Shown here: in pieces, positions 7,376 through 15,838 of the stretch
How the letters are laid out: every line of letters begins with the position of its first letter
Numbering within the stretch: position 1 is the stretch's first letter
Source of the DNA: Bacteriovoracaceae bacterium
Lineage (GTDB): Bacteria; Bdellovibrionota; Bacteriovoracia; Bacteriovoracales; Bacteriovoracaceae
Assembly: GCA_019752535.1 (NCBI GenBank)
Contig: JAIEMA010000041.1
Coordinates: 1-59,161, forward strand
Direction: 5' to 3'
DNA length: 59,161 nt
Notes under the pieces: model-generated
Seen by the model: the letters and a program-made list of their open reading frames with translations, nothing else
Database searches by the model: none
What the model was told of the DNA's origin: nothing
Program-made: the position numbers and the translations under genes

Positions 7376-8722
7376 ATGTCTAACGATAAAATCACCCAAG
7401 AACTTCCTCACGATTACACTGCTGAAAAAGCTGTGCTCGGCTCTCTTTTGATTGATAACAGATCTTTTGATGAGATCAGTGATCTTTCACTAAAAGCCGA
7501 TGATTTCTACCATCCACAATATGGAATGATTTTCGAAGCGATTCGTGATTTGCATGTTGGCACTCAGCCTTTTGATCTAGTGACAGTAAGCTCAAAGCTT
7601 AATGACATGGGCAAACTTGAGCGAGTGGGCGGACAGAGTGCGCTGGTTGCTCTTGCTGAAGATGTGCCTTCAGCTGCGAACATTGGAGCTTATGCTAAAT
7701 CAGTAAAACAGAAAGCTGTCTTAAGAGAAGTGGTGAGAGCGGCTTCGCGAGTGGTCCAAGCGGGAACAAATTTTACTGGGGATGTGGATGATTTCTTAGG
7801 TGAGGTGGAATCTAGTTTCTTTAAACTCACGAATCAGGCCAAGAAAAATTCCATGCGCTCTCTTAAAGAGTCTTTGCATGAGAGTTTAAAAGATCTTGAG
7901 CGCTCTAATCGCGCCAAGGGTGAAATAACTGGAATGCCGACTGGCTTTCCTTCAATTGATAGAAAACTTTTAGGTCTTCAGCCCGGTCAACTTATCGTTA
8001 TTGCCGCCCGACCTGGTGTGGGTAAAACATCTCTTGTGCTTAATTGGGCGGTCAATGGCTGCAAGCAATCAGGTCTTCCTGTCGCGATCTATTCGATGGA
8101 GATGTTAACCAACGAATTAGGTTTGAGAATTTTATCCAGTGAAGCCAATATCGATTCAAGAAAAATTCGCACAAAAGATTTTGGCCCCCATGACATGAAG
8201 AACATGTTCTCGGCCGTGCAACAACTCTCTCGATTACCCATCGTCATCAATGATTCAGGTGCTACCACACTGATTGATATTCGCTCTCAGTGTCGCCGTC
8301 TTAAGGCCGAACAAGGTCTTGGCATGATCATCATCGATTACCTTCAACTTATGCAGCCCCATATCCGTAAGCCTTCTCGTGAACAAGAAATTTCGGAAAT
8401 CTCAAGGGGACTTAAAGAGCTCGCTAAAGAATTGGGCTGTCCCATTATTGCGCTCTCTCAGCTCAATCGTTCTTCAGAATCAAGAACGGATAAACGACCT
8501 CAGCTTTCAGACCTTCGCGAATCAGGAGCCATTGAGCAGGATGCCGATATTGTGTGTTTGATTCATCGTCCAGATATGGGTGATCCTAATTCATCGAAGA
8601 AAGGAATTGCGACCGTGATCGTCGCCAAAAACCGTGCTGGTGAACCTGGAGATGTGGATCTGGCATGGATTGCATCGCAAACTAAATTCGCTGAGCTCGA
8701 TTTTCAGCGTCCAGAGGCTTAA
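7376..8722 (+). CDS. dnaB: Replicative DNA helicase DnaB
   Basis: Hexameric 5'-3' helicase at the replication fork. 448 residues, usual length. N-terminal DnaG-interacting domain begins PHDYTAEKAVLGSLLID. The RecA-like motor starts near residue 180: Walker A ARPGVGKTS (about 211-219), Walker B MIIIDYLQLM, and the SDLRESGAIEQDAD motif near residue 380, ending with VAKNRAGEPG. No intein. pabB follows 2 bp after the stop. Confidence 0.97.
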   Translation: MSNDKITQELPHDYTAEKAVLGSLLIDNRSFDEISDLSLKADDFYHPQYGMIFEAIRDLHVGTQPFDLVTVSSKLNDMGKLERVGGQSALVALAEDVPSAANIGAYAKSVKQKAVLREVVRAASRVVQAGTNFTGDVDDFLGEVESSFFKLTNQAKKNSMRSLKESLHESLKDLERSNRAKGEITGMPTGFPSIDRKLLGLQPGQLIVIAARPGVGKTSLVLNWAVNGCKQSGLPVAIYSMEMLTNELGLRILSSEANIDSRKIRTKDFGPHDMKNMFSAVQQLSRLPIVINDSGATTLIDIRSQCRRLKAEQGLGMIIIDYLQLMQPHIRKPSREQEISEISRGLKELAKELGCPIIALSQLNRSSESRTDKRPQLSDLRESGAIEQDADIVCLIHRPDMGDPNSSKKGIATVIVAKNRAGEPGDVDLAWIASQTKFAELDFQRPEA

Positions 8723-8724
8723 AG

Positions 8725-9930
8725 ATGTGGTCCCTTTTCGCTCAAGGGCAGAAAGGGGAGTTCCTCTATTGCTTTAAACCCCATCTTGCACGCCTGCATT
8801 ACCGTCATCATTCACTTGATCTTTTATCAGGAAGAAAGCTTCCTGGTGGAATTGCTTCTTTTCTTGAATCTCTTCATGAAATTCCTCTGAATGCGACATT
8901 TGCGAAACCAAAAGTTTTGCATCTTCTCTATGAGCTTGGTCATTTGTTTCACGGACAAGCGGACTTGGTTCCAGGCCATCTCCCGCTGGCCATTGAGATT
9001 GAATATCTTAAGGCCAAAAGAATTAAGCTTGATGATTTGTGGAAGCATGAAGTGAATCCACCGCGATTGAAGTTTTTGCAAGTGCCCACTTGGGATGAAT
9101 ATAAATTGGCTTTTGAAAAGATTCACTCAGAACTTATTTCAGGCAACTGCTATCAAGTGAATCTCACGGCCCCTTTTTATCTTTCTTGGAAAAATGATCA
9201 CAGACCTTCAGATTTTATACGTCATCTCTGGAGTAAGCCTGAACGCATTAGCGCCTACGCGCACGCCACTTGGCTCTCGACAATGGGAAAACTCCTTCTC
9301 AGTAATTCCCCCGAGTGTCTGGTGCAAAGGAAAGTGTGTGAGAGTGGTGTGGAGCTCTACTCCATGCCCATCAAAGGCACGCAGGCGATTCAAAAATCTC
9401 CTAAGGCCGCCTGGAATGAACTACGCCAATCAAAAAAAGATTTAGGTGAATTGAATATGATCACTGATCTTATTCGCAACGATCTCTCTCGCGTGGCGAA
9501 ACCTCAGGCGCAAGTCATCTCAAAACAAAAAGCTCTTCAAGTGCCAGGGCTGATGCATCAGTACTCCATCGTGGGTTGTCCTGTTCCAGAGAGTACAAGT
9601 TGGGGGCAAGTCTTAGAGTGTCTCTTTCCAGGTGGCAGTGTGACGGGTGCACCTAAAAAACGTGTGCTTGATATTATTCATGAAGTTGAGACTGAGACTC
9701 GTGGACATTATTGTGGTTCCACTTGGCTTGCTTATGGAAAAACTTTGGCGAGTTCTATTAACATTCGTACGGCCGAACTTGATATGGGTCAGAAAGAAAT
9801 GAAGTATGGGGCCGGTGGGGGAATCACTCTTCAAAGTGATGAGAGTGGTGAGTTCGAAGAGATGCTGCGCAAGAGCGAGAGTTTTCTGTCACCCTTTTTA
9901 CCCCAAAATATTAGGCCAAGAGTAGTGTAA
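8725..9930 (+). CDS. pabB: Aminodeoxychorismate synthase component I
   Basis: Chorismate-utilising enzyme that makes 4-amino-4-deoxychorismate for folate. 401 residues. The C-terminal catalytic domain shows SPECLVQR, PIKGTQ (K217, the PabB-type lysine that TrpE lacks), DLIRNDLSRVAKP, FPGGSVTGAPKKR and YGAGGGITLQSD...E. The first 115 residues are a weakly conserved N-terminal part. No glutamine amidotransferase (pabA) or lyase (pabC) lies next to it. Coupled to dnaB by a 2-bp gap. Confidence 0.85.
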   Translation: MWSLFAQGQKGEFLYCFKPHLARLHYRHHSLDLLSGRKLPGGIASFLESLHEIPLNATFAKPKVLHLLYELGHLFHGQADLVPGHLPLAIEIEYLKAKRIKLDDLWKHEVNPPRLKFLQVPTWDEYKLAFEKIHSELISGNCYQVNLTAPFYLSWKNDHRPSDFIRHLWSKPERISAYAHATWLSTMGKLLLSNSPECLVQRKVCESGVELYSMPIKGTQAIQKSPKAAWNELRQSKKDLGELNMITDLIRNDLSRVAKPQAQVISKQKALQVPGLMHQYSIVGCPVPESTSWGQVLECLFPGGSVTGAPKKRVLDIIHEVETETRGHYCGSTWLAYGKTLASSINIRTAELDMGQKEMKYGAGGGITLQSDESGEFEEMLRKSESFLSPFLPQNIRPRVV

Positions 9931-9995
9931 TTCTAAGGGATTATGCCCCTATTATTTTGTACTTCTAACATCATCTTACATAGAGGGTTAGTTGT

Positions 9996-10070
9996 TTGAC
10001 TTAGTTTTTAACCCCTAGATACGCTGTCGGCATCTCAGTCATGGAATGACTGGGGTCAACGTTCAAGGAG
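9996..10070 (+). promoter_or_regulatory. Promoter candidate and 5'-UTR hairpin before the 68-residue protein
   Basis: TTGACT (9996-10001) with a 16-bp spacer to GATACG is a possible promoter with a weak -10. CAGTCAT (10036-10042), GGA, ATGACTG (10046-10052) is a perfect 7-bp hairpin. AAGGAG (10065-10070) is the ribosome site, 6 nt from ATG. Confidence 0.4.
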
Positions 10071-10076
10071 TTAAGA

Positions 10077-10283
10077 ATGCAACCAGTAAGCCCAGAAGTG
10101 GCAAACGAAGTTCAAAAGAAAGTTAGTCTTGAGTCTCTTTCTCAAATGACTGGTTTTCCAGTTGAGCTTATTCAACAAGAGCTTTTCCTCGGTCAAACTC
10201 CTGAAGAGGGAGTAAGTCTTGAGGAGCTTCGCTCGGCCATGCTGAATTTTATTGATTCAACGTTACTTAACGACAAAGAATAA
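10077..10283 (+). CDS. Small acidic protein of unknown function (68 residues)
   Basis: No signal peptide or membrane segment. The middle part SQMTGFPVELIQQELFLG reads like a helix-turn-helix-like or short helical bundle, and the rest is acidic helix (EEGVSLEELRSAMLNF). Strong AAGGAG site, a hairpin in the 5' UTR and its own terminator 24 bp downstream make this a well-delimited single-gene transcript. It precedes motAB but is separated from it by the terminator. Not recognised. Confidence 0.7.
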   Translation: MQPVSPEVANEVQKKVSLESLSQMTGFPVELIQQELFLGQTPEEGVSLEELRSAMLNFIDSTLLNDKE

Positions 10284-10306
10284 TCCGACTAAAAAACTTC
10301 GACTTC

Positions 10307-10336
10307 AAAAAAGCCGCGCCAGACGCGGCTTTTTTT
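10307..10336 (+). terminator. Rho-independent terminator after the 68-residue protein
   Basis: GCCGCG (10313-10318), loop CCAGA, CGCGGC (10324-10329), A run before and T run to 10336. Confidence 0.9.
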
Positions 10337-10341
10337 ATACC

Positions 10342-10369
10342 TAAAATTCATCTCAATATATTCCGATAC
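10342..10369 (+). promoter_or_regulatory. Candidate sigma-28 (FliA) promoter of motAB
   Basis: TAAA (10342-10345), 16 nt, TCCGATAC (10362-10369), matching the FliA consensus TAAA-N15-GCCGATAA at 6 of 8 -10 positions with one extra spacer base. The same 16-nt spacing appears at three other sites here (23349, 30056, 46746). The gene served encodes a flagellar stator, which sigma-28 commonly controls. Confidence 0.55.
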
Positions 10370-10402
10370 TTAAACTAATAAACTTTCTCTGGGACGAATT
10401 TT

Positions 10403-11167
10403 ATGGATTTAGCTTCCGTCGTTGGCTTTGCTCTCGCGTTCGTATCGATCATGTGGTCGATCTGGTTGGGTGGATCATTCATCATCTTCGTCGACGTACC
10501 CTCAATCGTTCTCATTTTCGGTGGTGTGGCCGCTACAACTATGATCAAGTGGCCGATGGAAGTATTAAAAGATTCGATAAAAATTTATCTCAAAGTTATT
10601 TTCGGTTCAGCAGCAAGCCCGAAAGCCATGATTGATGAAATCATCAAGCTCGGTGAGATCGCACGTAGAGAATCAGTGTTCGCACTAGAGAAAGTTCCAG
10701 TCGAAGATAAGTTTCTCAAAAAGGCAGTGACTCTTGCAGCCGATAACAGACCACCAGAAATTATTTCATCTGTTTTGGGTCTTGAGATTGCAGCAATGGA
10801 AGAGCGACATGGAAAAGGCGCAGATGTGATGGACGGTATCGGAGCCGATGGTCCCGCGATGGGAATGGTCGGAACACTGATGGGTCTGGTGCAGATGTTA
10901 CAAAACATGTCTGATCCAAGCTCAATCGGTCCCGCTATGGCGGTTGCTCTCCTCACAACATTCTACGGTGCGATTATTGCGAACGTTTTCTGTTTGCCAG
11001 TAGCGATTAAGTTAAAAGCTCGCTCAAAAGAAGAATCAGCTCGTATGAATATTATTGTCGCCGGTGTTTTAGGAATTGTCGCCGGAGAAAACCCGCGCAC
11101 AATCCGTGAAAAATTAGAATCGTTCTTGCCACCAAAAGAGCGAACAGTAGAAGAGAAGAAGGAGTAA
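10403..11167 (+). CDS. motA: Flagellar stator protein MotA (PomA-like)
   Basis: Inner-membrane stator subunit that couples ion flow to flagellar rotation. 254 residues, the length of PomA rather than E. coli MotA (295). It starts MDLASVVGFAL, then FVDVPSIVLIFGG, and has the conserved proline-containing helix GPAMGMVGTLMGLVQML (about 152-168), GPAMAVALLTTFYGAI and GENPRTIREKL near the C-terminus. Four membrane segments. GGGACG precedes ATG. motB begins 2 bp after the stop. Confidence 0.93.
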   Translation: MDLASVVGFALAFVSIMWSIWLGGSFIIFVDVPSIVLIFGGVAATTMIKWPMEVLKDSIKIYLKVIFGSAASPKAMIDEIIKLGEIARRESVFALEKVPVEDKFLKKAVTLAADNRPPEIISSVLGLEIAAMEERHGKGADVMDGIGADGPAMGMVGTLMGLVQMLQNMSDPSSIGPAMAVALLTTFYGAIIANVFCLPVAIKLKARSKEESARMNIIVAGVLGIVAGENPRTIREKLESFLPPKERTVEEKKE

Positions 11168-11169
11168 TC

Positions 11170-11946
11170 ATGTCAAAGTGTCCTCCTTGTAAAGCTGGTG
11201 CACCCGCATGGATGGCGTCCTTCGCCGACATGTGTACGCTTCTCTTGACATTTTTCGTTTTGCTTTTATCTTTCGCTAAAACTGAAACTGCAAAATATGA
11301 AGCAGCGATGGGATCTGTACGTAATGCATTTGGTGGTAACGTTTTAAAAGCTGGCGAAGTCTTGCGCCCTGGTAAGTCGCCTGATGATGCTCCAACGATG
11401 ATCGAGTCTGATCAATCTCCGCGTCCGTTTCCTATTGAGTTTCTCACGTCTGAAGGCATGCTGGATAAGCATGAGGTGAACCGTGAGAGTGATACGCAAC
11501 TTGCGCAAGTCAAACTGATGCTTAAAGAAAATGACCTGGCCCAAGAAGTGGATGTTTATGAAAAACCGGAATCCATTGAAGTTCGACTTAAAGACAAATT
11601 TACTTTTAAAGACGGCTCAACAACGATTCAGTCTGCAGATACACAAATCTTTGAGCGCCTAATTACGATGCTTAAAAATAATCCATGGAACTTAATCGTA
11701 GAAGGTCATGCTGCTAAGAGTGAGACTAAGGATCCATGGTCACTTTCATCCTTGCGTGCCATTGCTGTCGCACAAGTTCTGATGGCCAGAGGTATATCTC
11801 CAGAAAGAGTGACGGTTGTGTTTTACGGCGATTCCCGCCCTCAAATCAACACATCGAATGATCCTAACATAAACGATCGCCGTGTTGATTTCATGATTAG
11901 AAAAGCGGATCTGCGCCAAGAAGGGAAGAAGGTCCGTGCAGAATGA
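11170..11946 (+). CDS. motB: Flagellar stator protein MotB (PomB-like)
   Basis: Single N-terminal membrane helix with the ion-binding aspartate D20 in SFADMCTLLLTFFVLL. The start MSKCPPCKAGAPAWM resembles the CPP...PxWM head of PomB. A plug/linker region follows, then an OmpA-like peptidoglycan-binding domain (about 135-245) with LIVEGHAAKSE and NDRRVDFMI. Length 258 is slightly short for MotB. Whether the ion is sodium or proton cannot be decided. Its last 11 bp overlap the next gene. Confidence 0.93.
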   Translation: MSKCPPCKAGAPAWMASFADMCTLLLTFFVLLLSFAKTETAKYEAAMGSVRNAFGGNVLKAGEVLRPGKSPDDAPTMIESDQSPRPFPIEFLTSEGMLDKHEVNRESDTQLAQVKLMLKENDLAQEVDVYEKPESIEVRLKDKFTFKDGSTTIQSADTQIFERLITMLKNNPWNLIVEGHAAKSETKDPWSLSSLRAIAVAQVLMARGISPERVTVVFYGDSRPQINTSNDPNINDRRVDFMIRKADLRQEGKKVRAE

Positions 11947-12799
11947 TTTTATAGATTGGTGCCCATTGGAGGATTATTCCTCTGGTGAGCAGTGTCTAAA
12001 AAATGTGTTCAAAATTTCAGGTCAACTCATTAAGAAGCATGCGATCCCTAAGAAGTGGTTAGAGAAGAAAATTGATTCTAAACAAGTCTTAAGTCTTCCA
12101 CTTAGTCTCATCAATCGAAGCGAAATTTATCCTCTCTATCATGGGCCAAAGGTTTTCATCTTATGTGAAGACCAAAATATTCTTGCCCTTCATAAGCCCA
12201 CAGGAATCCACACTCATCCCCATGGCTATGAAGAATCTCCCAATATTGTCTCCTGGCTCTGCTCTCAAGGCTTAAGCGCCCTCACGTTGGTGAATAGAGA
12301 GAATATGGATCGAGGATGTCTCTATCGCTTAGATGAGGGCACATCTGGTCTCATGCTCTACGCAAAAAACAATGAAACGTATCTCAAGGTGAGAGCTGAT
12401 TTTGGAAGCTTTTTTAAAAAAAAGAGCTATCTGTGTTTGGTAAAAGGCAACCCAGGTTCAGCAGAAAGTGTAGAGCATTTTTTATCTCCCTTTGGTCCTA
12501 AAGGTGCACAGATGAAAGTCTCAAGCAGCGGTCAGCGAGCGAGACTGAGCTATCGCACTCTCAAATGTGAGAATAATATAAGTCTCGTTCAAGTCGATCT
12601 CGATTCAGGACTCAGGCATCAGATCAGAGTACAAATGTCTTATTTGGGGTTTCCACTCATTGGTGACACTCTTTATGGTGGCGAGAAAGCTGCGCGTATG
12701 TTTCTACACTGCTATCAATATGAGACCATGGATAAGATCTATGAAGATAAAAATCTGGATCTATTTGACAGTGTCTTTAACCTGAACGGTTTGCTTTAA
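11936..12799 (+). CDS. RluA-family pseudouridine synthase
   Basis: Converts uridine to pseudouridine in rRNA or tRNA. 287 residues. Catalytic motif YRLDEGTSGLMLYAK (Asp near residue 130, where HRLDxxTSG is usual), early motif ILALHKPTGIHTHP and late motif SGLRHQIRVQMSYLGFPLIGD. The first 70 residues are not an obvious S4 domain. The target base is not predictable. It starts at GTG 11936 inside motB, so it may share the stator transcript; its 3' end overlaps the convergent gene by 39 bp. Confidence 0.85.
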   Translation: MQNDFIDWCPLEDYSSGEQCLKNVFKISGQLIKKHAIPKKWLEKKIDSKQVLSLPLSLINRSEIYPLYHGPKVFILCEDQNILALHKPTGIHTHPHGYEESPNIVSWLCSQGLSALTLVNRENMDRGCLYRLDEGTSGLMLYAKNNETYLKVRADFGSFFKKKSYLCLVKGNPGSAESVEHFLSPFGPKGAQMKVSSSGQRARLSYRTLKCENNISLVQVDLDSGLRHQIRVQMSYLGFPLIGDTLYGGEKAARMFLHCYQYETMDKIYEDKNLDLFDSVFNLNGLL

Positions 12800-13243
12800 A
12801 TGATCCATGATCGCTTGAGGTGAATTGAGTGTAGCAAGTTTTGCTACGTATTTTCCTTCAGAGATAGCGTTGATTTCCATTTTCGAATGTTCAAGTTTCA
12901 CATGAACAATAAAAACTTTTTCTAAAATATCATTCTGGGATCTCTTCGCAAGTTCAACCATGTGATTCGCAAGCTGACGATAAAGTGCCGCTTGAAGCTC
13001 TTGTGGCTGAGCCTTGAGTTGAGTTTCATCTATGATGACTTCGAGATTATTGTCGTTACAGCTCAACTTCCAGCTCGCAGGAGACTCTTTTTCAAGCTTC
13101 ACCAAAGCCGCACGACAGACGGTTGGGTTAAGTTTTTCGTCCCTCATAAGAGGGAATCTGCCCTTGGATTGCAACCAGACGGCAATAAACATTAATAAGC
13201 CGATGGCAAAAATAGGTTTTTTCATTAAGAAATTCAGAAACAT
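12761..13243 (-). CDS. Single-pass membrane-anchored protein of unknown function
   Basis: 160 residues. Hydrophobic segment near residues 8-24 (KPIFAIGLLMFIAVWL), then a charged domain with two cysteines (C43, C59) that could bond outside the membrane. No lipobox. An in-frame ATG six codons later (13225, MKKPIF) is as likely a start, since neither has a clear ribosome site. Convergent overlap of 39 bp with the pseudouridine synthase. Not recognised. Confidence 0.65.
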   Translation of the reverse strand: MFLNFLMKKPIFAIGLLMFIAVWLQSKGRFPLMRDEKLNPTVCRAALVKLEKESPASWKLSCNDNNLEVIIDETQLKAQPQELQAALYRQLANHMVELAKRSQNDILEKVFIVHVKLEHSKMEINAISEGKYVAKLATLNSPQAIMDHLKQTVQVKDTVK

Positions 13244-13332
13244 AGAAGAATTATCTCAGGATTATCGCAAAATGGAACTCAAGTTATTCGCAAAAAGACC
13301 GATCAGATAGGTCAAGAAATAAAAAGGTTTTT

Positions 13333-14283
13333 ATGTCAGATAAGGTCTTGAAATTAGATGCGTTAGTGTGGGAGCAACTGGCCAAGTTCGCTCATCTTGA
13401 GTCTCAAAAATCATGGGAAAATATAGCCCAAGAGTTAGGGATGTCTCAGACCGAAGGCAGACGCCTGATGGTGGCCATTAAAGATGCTCAAAGTGAACTC
13501 CTCACAAGAACTGGCGAAGGCGAAGATGTTTTTCAAGCATGGAACTGGAGTCACTGGTGTCAGCTGACTCATATTTTGGAAGAAATTGTTTCAAGAGAAG
13601 AGTCAAAAGATCTTAAGCCACTTATCGTTCCACTTTTAAAGCAGCAGAGACAACATCCGGCCTATCCGGTCTATGTTCAGCTCAGACAGCGCTGGCAAGA
13701 GTTAACTCGCTCGCATAAACCTTTCCTCGTCAAAGAGGATAGTGACTTTAAAGAACACAAAACTCAAATCATTGAAGAGGCGATTCTCGCTGACGACACT
13801 ATATTGGTCGAATGTCTTGGAGGAAAACTTTTAAGTTTAATTCCATGCAAGCTCACTTTCCTTGAGGGAGCGCTGACTTTGATCGCAGAAGAGTCGCATG
13901 ATCATGGTCTACTCGCTCTTCCATTGAGTGAAATTGGAAATATTAAACGCGCCAATAAAACGAAAAAAGCTCGCGCGAATGTGCATGAGGTTTCAGAGTT
14001 TATTGCTGCGCTTCGTTCGATGTCTGAGAGTGAAATGCGTCTTGTCTTAAAAATTAAAAATCCTGAAAAATTCAATTTAATGCCCGACTATCACTTTCTT
14101 GGAAAACCCTGTCTTGTGACTAACGCAGAAGGTGAATTAATCTGGGCTGCCTGGGTCGAGCCTTGTGATGAGCTCTATTCTTGGATTTTTGAGATGGATC
14201 AACATGTAGAAATACTTGAACCCAGTGAATTCATCTTAGATTACGCTGCATTCTGTGAGGAAAAATCCCGAAAAATGGCGTAG
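13333..14283 (+). CDS. Putative WYL-domain-like transcriptional regulator
   Basis: 316 residues, soluble. The N-terminal part KSWENIAQELGMSQTEGRRLM looks like a DNA-binding helix-turn-helix. Residues about 150-215 resemble a WYL domain (KLLSLIPCKLTFLEGALTLI, then LPLSEIGNIKRA), and the C-terminus resembles the WCX extension (EMRLVLKIKNPE, DELYSWIFEMDQHVEILEPS). The central Trp-Tyr-Leu triplet itself is not kept, so ligand binding is uncertain. AAAGG site 5 nt from ATG. First of a tight rightward operon through 16563. Confidence 0.5.
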   Translation: MSDKVLKLDALVWEQLAKFAHLESQKSWENIAQELGMSQTEGRRLMVAIKDAQSELLTRTGEGEDVFQAWNWSHWCQLTHILEEIVSREESKDLKPLIVPLLKQQRQHPAYPVYVQLRQRWQELTRSHKPFLVKEDSDFKEHKTQIIEEAILADDTILVECLGGKLLSLIPCKLTFLEGALTLIAEESHDHGLLALPLSEIGNIKRANKTKKARANVHEVSEFIAALRSMSESEMRLVLKIKNPEKFNLMPDYHFLGKPCLVTNAEGELIWAAWVEPCDELYSWIFEMDQHVEILEPSEFILDYAAFCEEKSRKMA

Positions 14284-14292
14284 TGTAGGTGC

Positions 14293-14856
14293 ATGTCTAA
14301 AAAACGTCCATCGCTCCTTCACTGGCTCTCCTTTCTTCCGGCCCTCGCTTATTGGTGGCTAGAGGAAACTCAACCTTTAGAGATTGCTCTTGGTGTGGGT
14401 ATGGGCCTCGCTCTTCTCGAAATTGTCATCGAAAAAATTTACAGCGGCAAAATCCACACACTCACGCGTTTAAATTTCGGCATCATTATCATGTTAGGTT
14501 TTGTTTCAGTTTTTGCGAAAGAAGGCGTCTGGTTTAAATTGCAACCCACGATAACGGGTTATGTGTGTGCGACGTGGCTCACTCTCAATCAGGTGAAGGG
14601 AAACACAATGATTCTTGAAGCCATGGAGGAGATGGGTCGACCGTGGCCATTTCCAAAAGAATGGATCAGAGATTTTGAAAAACATATTATTGGATTTTGC
14701 TACGGTTATGGAACTTTCATGGCTTATTGGGCGATTTGGGGAACCACTTCTCAATGGGCTTTTTGGAAGACCGGAGGTCAGTACATGACGTTTGGAGTTT
14801 TCATGACCCTTGAGTTTATTTGGCTTCGAAGAAAAATGAAAAAGGCCGTGAAATGA
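14293..14856 (+). CDS. Septation protein A (YciB/IspZ)-like membrane protein
   Basis: 187 residues, about five membrane segments. The stretch EGVWFKLQPTITGYVCATWL matches the DxxFIKWKPTVIYWLFA signature of YciB, an inner-membrane protein linked to septum and envelope formation. The order of hydrophobic segments also fits. Divergent elsewhere. It starts 9 bp after the WYL-like gene and its stop overlaps the next start (ATGA). Confidence 0.6.
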   Translation: MSKKRPSLLHWLSFLPALAYWWLEETQPLEIALGVGMGLALLEIVIEKIYSGKIHTLTRLNFGIIIMLGFVSVFAKEGVWFKLQPTITGYVCATWLTLNQVKGNTMILEAMEEMGRPWPFPKEWIRDFEKHIIGFCYGYGTFMAYWAIWGTTSQWAFWKTGGQYMTFGVFMTLEFIWLRRKMKKAVK

Positions 14857-15401
14857 AAAAAAATATTGCCGTATTTTGTGGAGCGAGACTTGGCGTGAGG
14901 CACTCTCGCAGAGAATCTGCTGAGGAGCTTATGCAAGCCTTTCACAAAGAGGGTTGGGGTCTTGTTTACGGCGGTGGGAAAGTGGGAATCATGGGAGTGC
15001 TTGCCGATGAAATGCTGAGACTCGGTGGAGAGGTGGTCGGTGTGATTCCTCGACGTTTAATGGAGTGGGAAGTCGGGCATACGGGTCTTAAAGATCTGCG
15101 TATCGTTGAAGATATGCATACCCGAAAGCGCATGATGTATGAATCTTCTGATGCCTTTGTGATTCTTCCTGGTGGCATCGGGACGATGGATGAATTTTTT
15201 GAAATCTTAACTTGGAAGCAGTTAGGTGAGCATAAAAAACCGATCATTCTTTTTAATCATGAAGCTTACTACGATGGACTTCTTCAGTGGTTTTCCAGAG
15301 CTGTTGAAGAAGGCTATTACACACAAGATCAGATGGAATTGTTTCATGTAGAAACTACGCAAAATGGATTGACCCAATTCCTTAAAGAGAGCTGGAAGTG
15401 A
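14853..15401 (+). CDS. LOG-family protein (cytokinin riboside monophosphate phosphoribohydrolase-like)
   Basis: 182 residues with Rossmann-like fold. Signature PGGIGTMDEFFE (around residue 108) and GLVYGGGKVGIMG, with MKKNIAVFCGA at the start, are the TIGR00730/LOG hallmarks. Members cleave nucleoside 5'-monophosphates at the N-glycosidic bond; the bacterial substrate is often unknown. ATG at 14853 overlaps the previous stop (ATGA), which decides the start over an upstream in-frame ATG at 14820. Confidence 0.85.
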   Translation: MKKNIAVFCGARLGVRHSRRESAEELMQAFHKEGWGLVYGGGKVGIMGVLADEMLRLGGEVVGVIPRRLMEWEVGHTGLKDLRIVEDMHTRKRMMYESSDAFVILPGGIGTMDEFFEILTWKQLGEHKKPIILFNHEAYYDGLLQWFSRAVEEGYYTQDQMELFHVETTQNGLTQFLKESWK

Positions 15402-15838
15402 GACTAGAGCTTTGTGATCATACTGATCCCAAAATCGCTCAAGAGATCGTTGAGATTGTAAAAAAATATTATCCCGATACTGCTTGGCCTTTAACTTTAG
15501 AGAAACTTCTTCAGAGTAAAGTGAAATACTATTTCGCTTTTGATGGTGATAAAAAAATTGGCATGAGTGGTATAGATTTTAAAACTCCAACCTTGGCAGA
15601 GACTGTGAAAACAGTCGTCTTTAAAGAATTTAGAGGTCAAGGTCTTGGAGAGAAACTCTCTCAAGCGATTGAAGATGAGTGCCGCTCTCAAGGTGTAAAA
15701 AAAGTCATGTCGACTATCTATACTTTTAATCATGTCATGGTTGCGATCAAATTAAAGCAAGGCTATCGCATTGAAGGACTTCATCCTGATCACGAGAAAG
15801 AGGGATTTCATGAGTATAGTCTTGGGAAAAAATTGTGA
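15398..15838 (+). CDS. GNAT-family N-acetyltransferase
   Basis: 146 residues. The acetyl-CoA-binding loop is seen as VVFKEFRGQGLGEKLSQAIEDE (R/Q-x-x-G-x-G/A type), after a beta strand with IGMSGIDF, and the C-terminal YTFNHVMVAIKLKQGYRIEG matches the last GNAT motif. Substrate unknown. GTG start overlaps the LOG gene stop (GTGA). Confidence 0.8.
   Translation: MRLELCDHTDPKIAQEIVEIVKKYYPDTAWPLTLEKLLQSKVKYYFAFDGDKKIGMSGIDFKTPTLAETVKTVVFKEFRGQGLGEKLSQAIEDECRSQGVKKVMSTIYTFNHVMVAIKLKQGYRIEGLHPDHEKEGFHEYSLGKKL

Noticed and set aside
9931-9955. Terminator after pabB
   Set aside because: AGGG/CCCT pairing is only 4 bp and has no proper T run.
10738-10748. Perfect GCCGATAA sequence
   Set aside because: It lies inside motA coding DNA, lacks TAAA at the right distance, and no gene starts after it.
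13279-13305. TCAA-N15-ACCGATCA as a fifth sigma-28 site before the WYL-like gene
   Set aside because: Two mismatches in the -10 and a different spacer; too weak to list as a feature.
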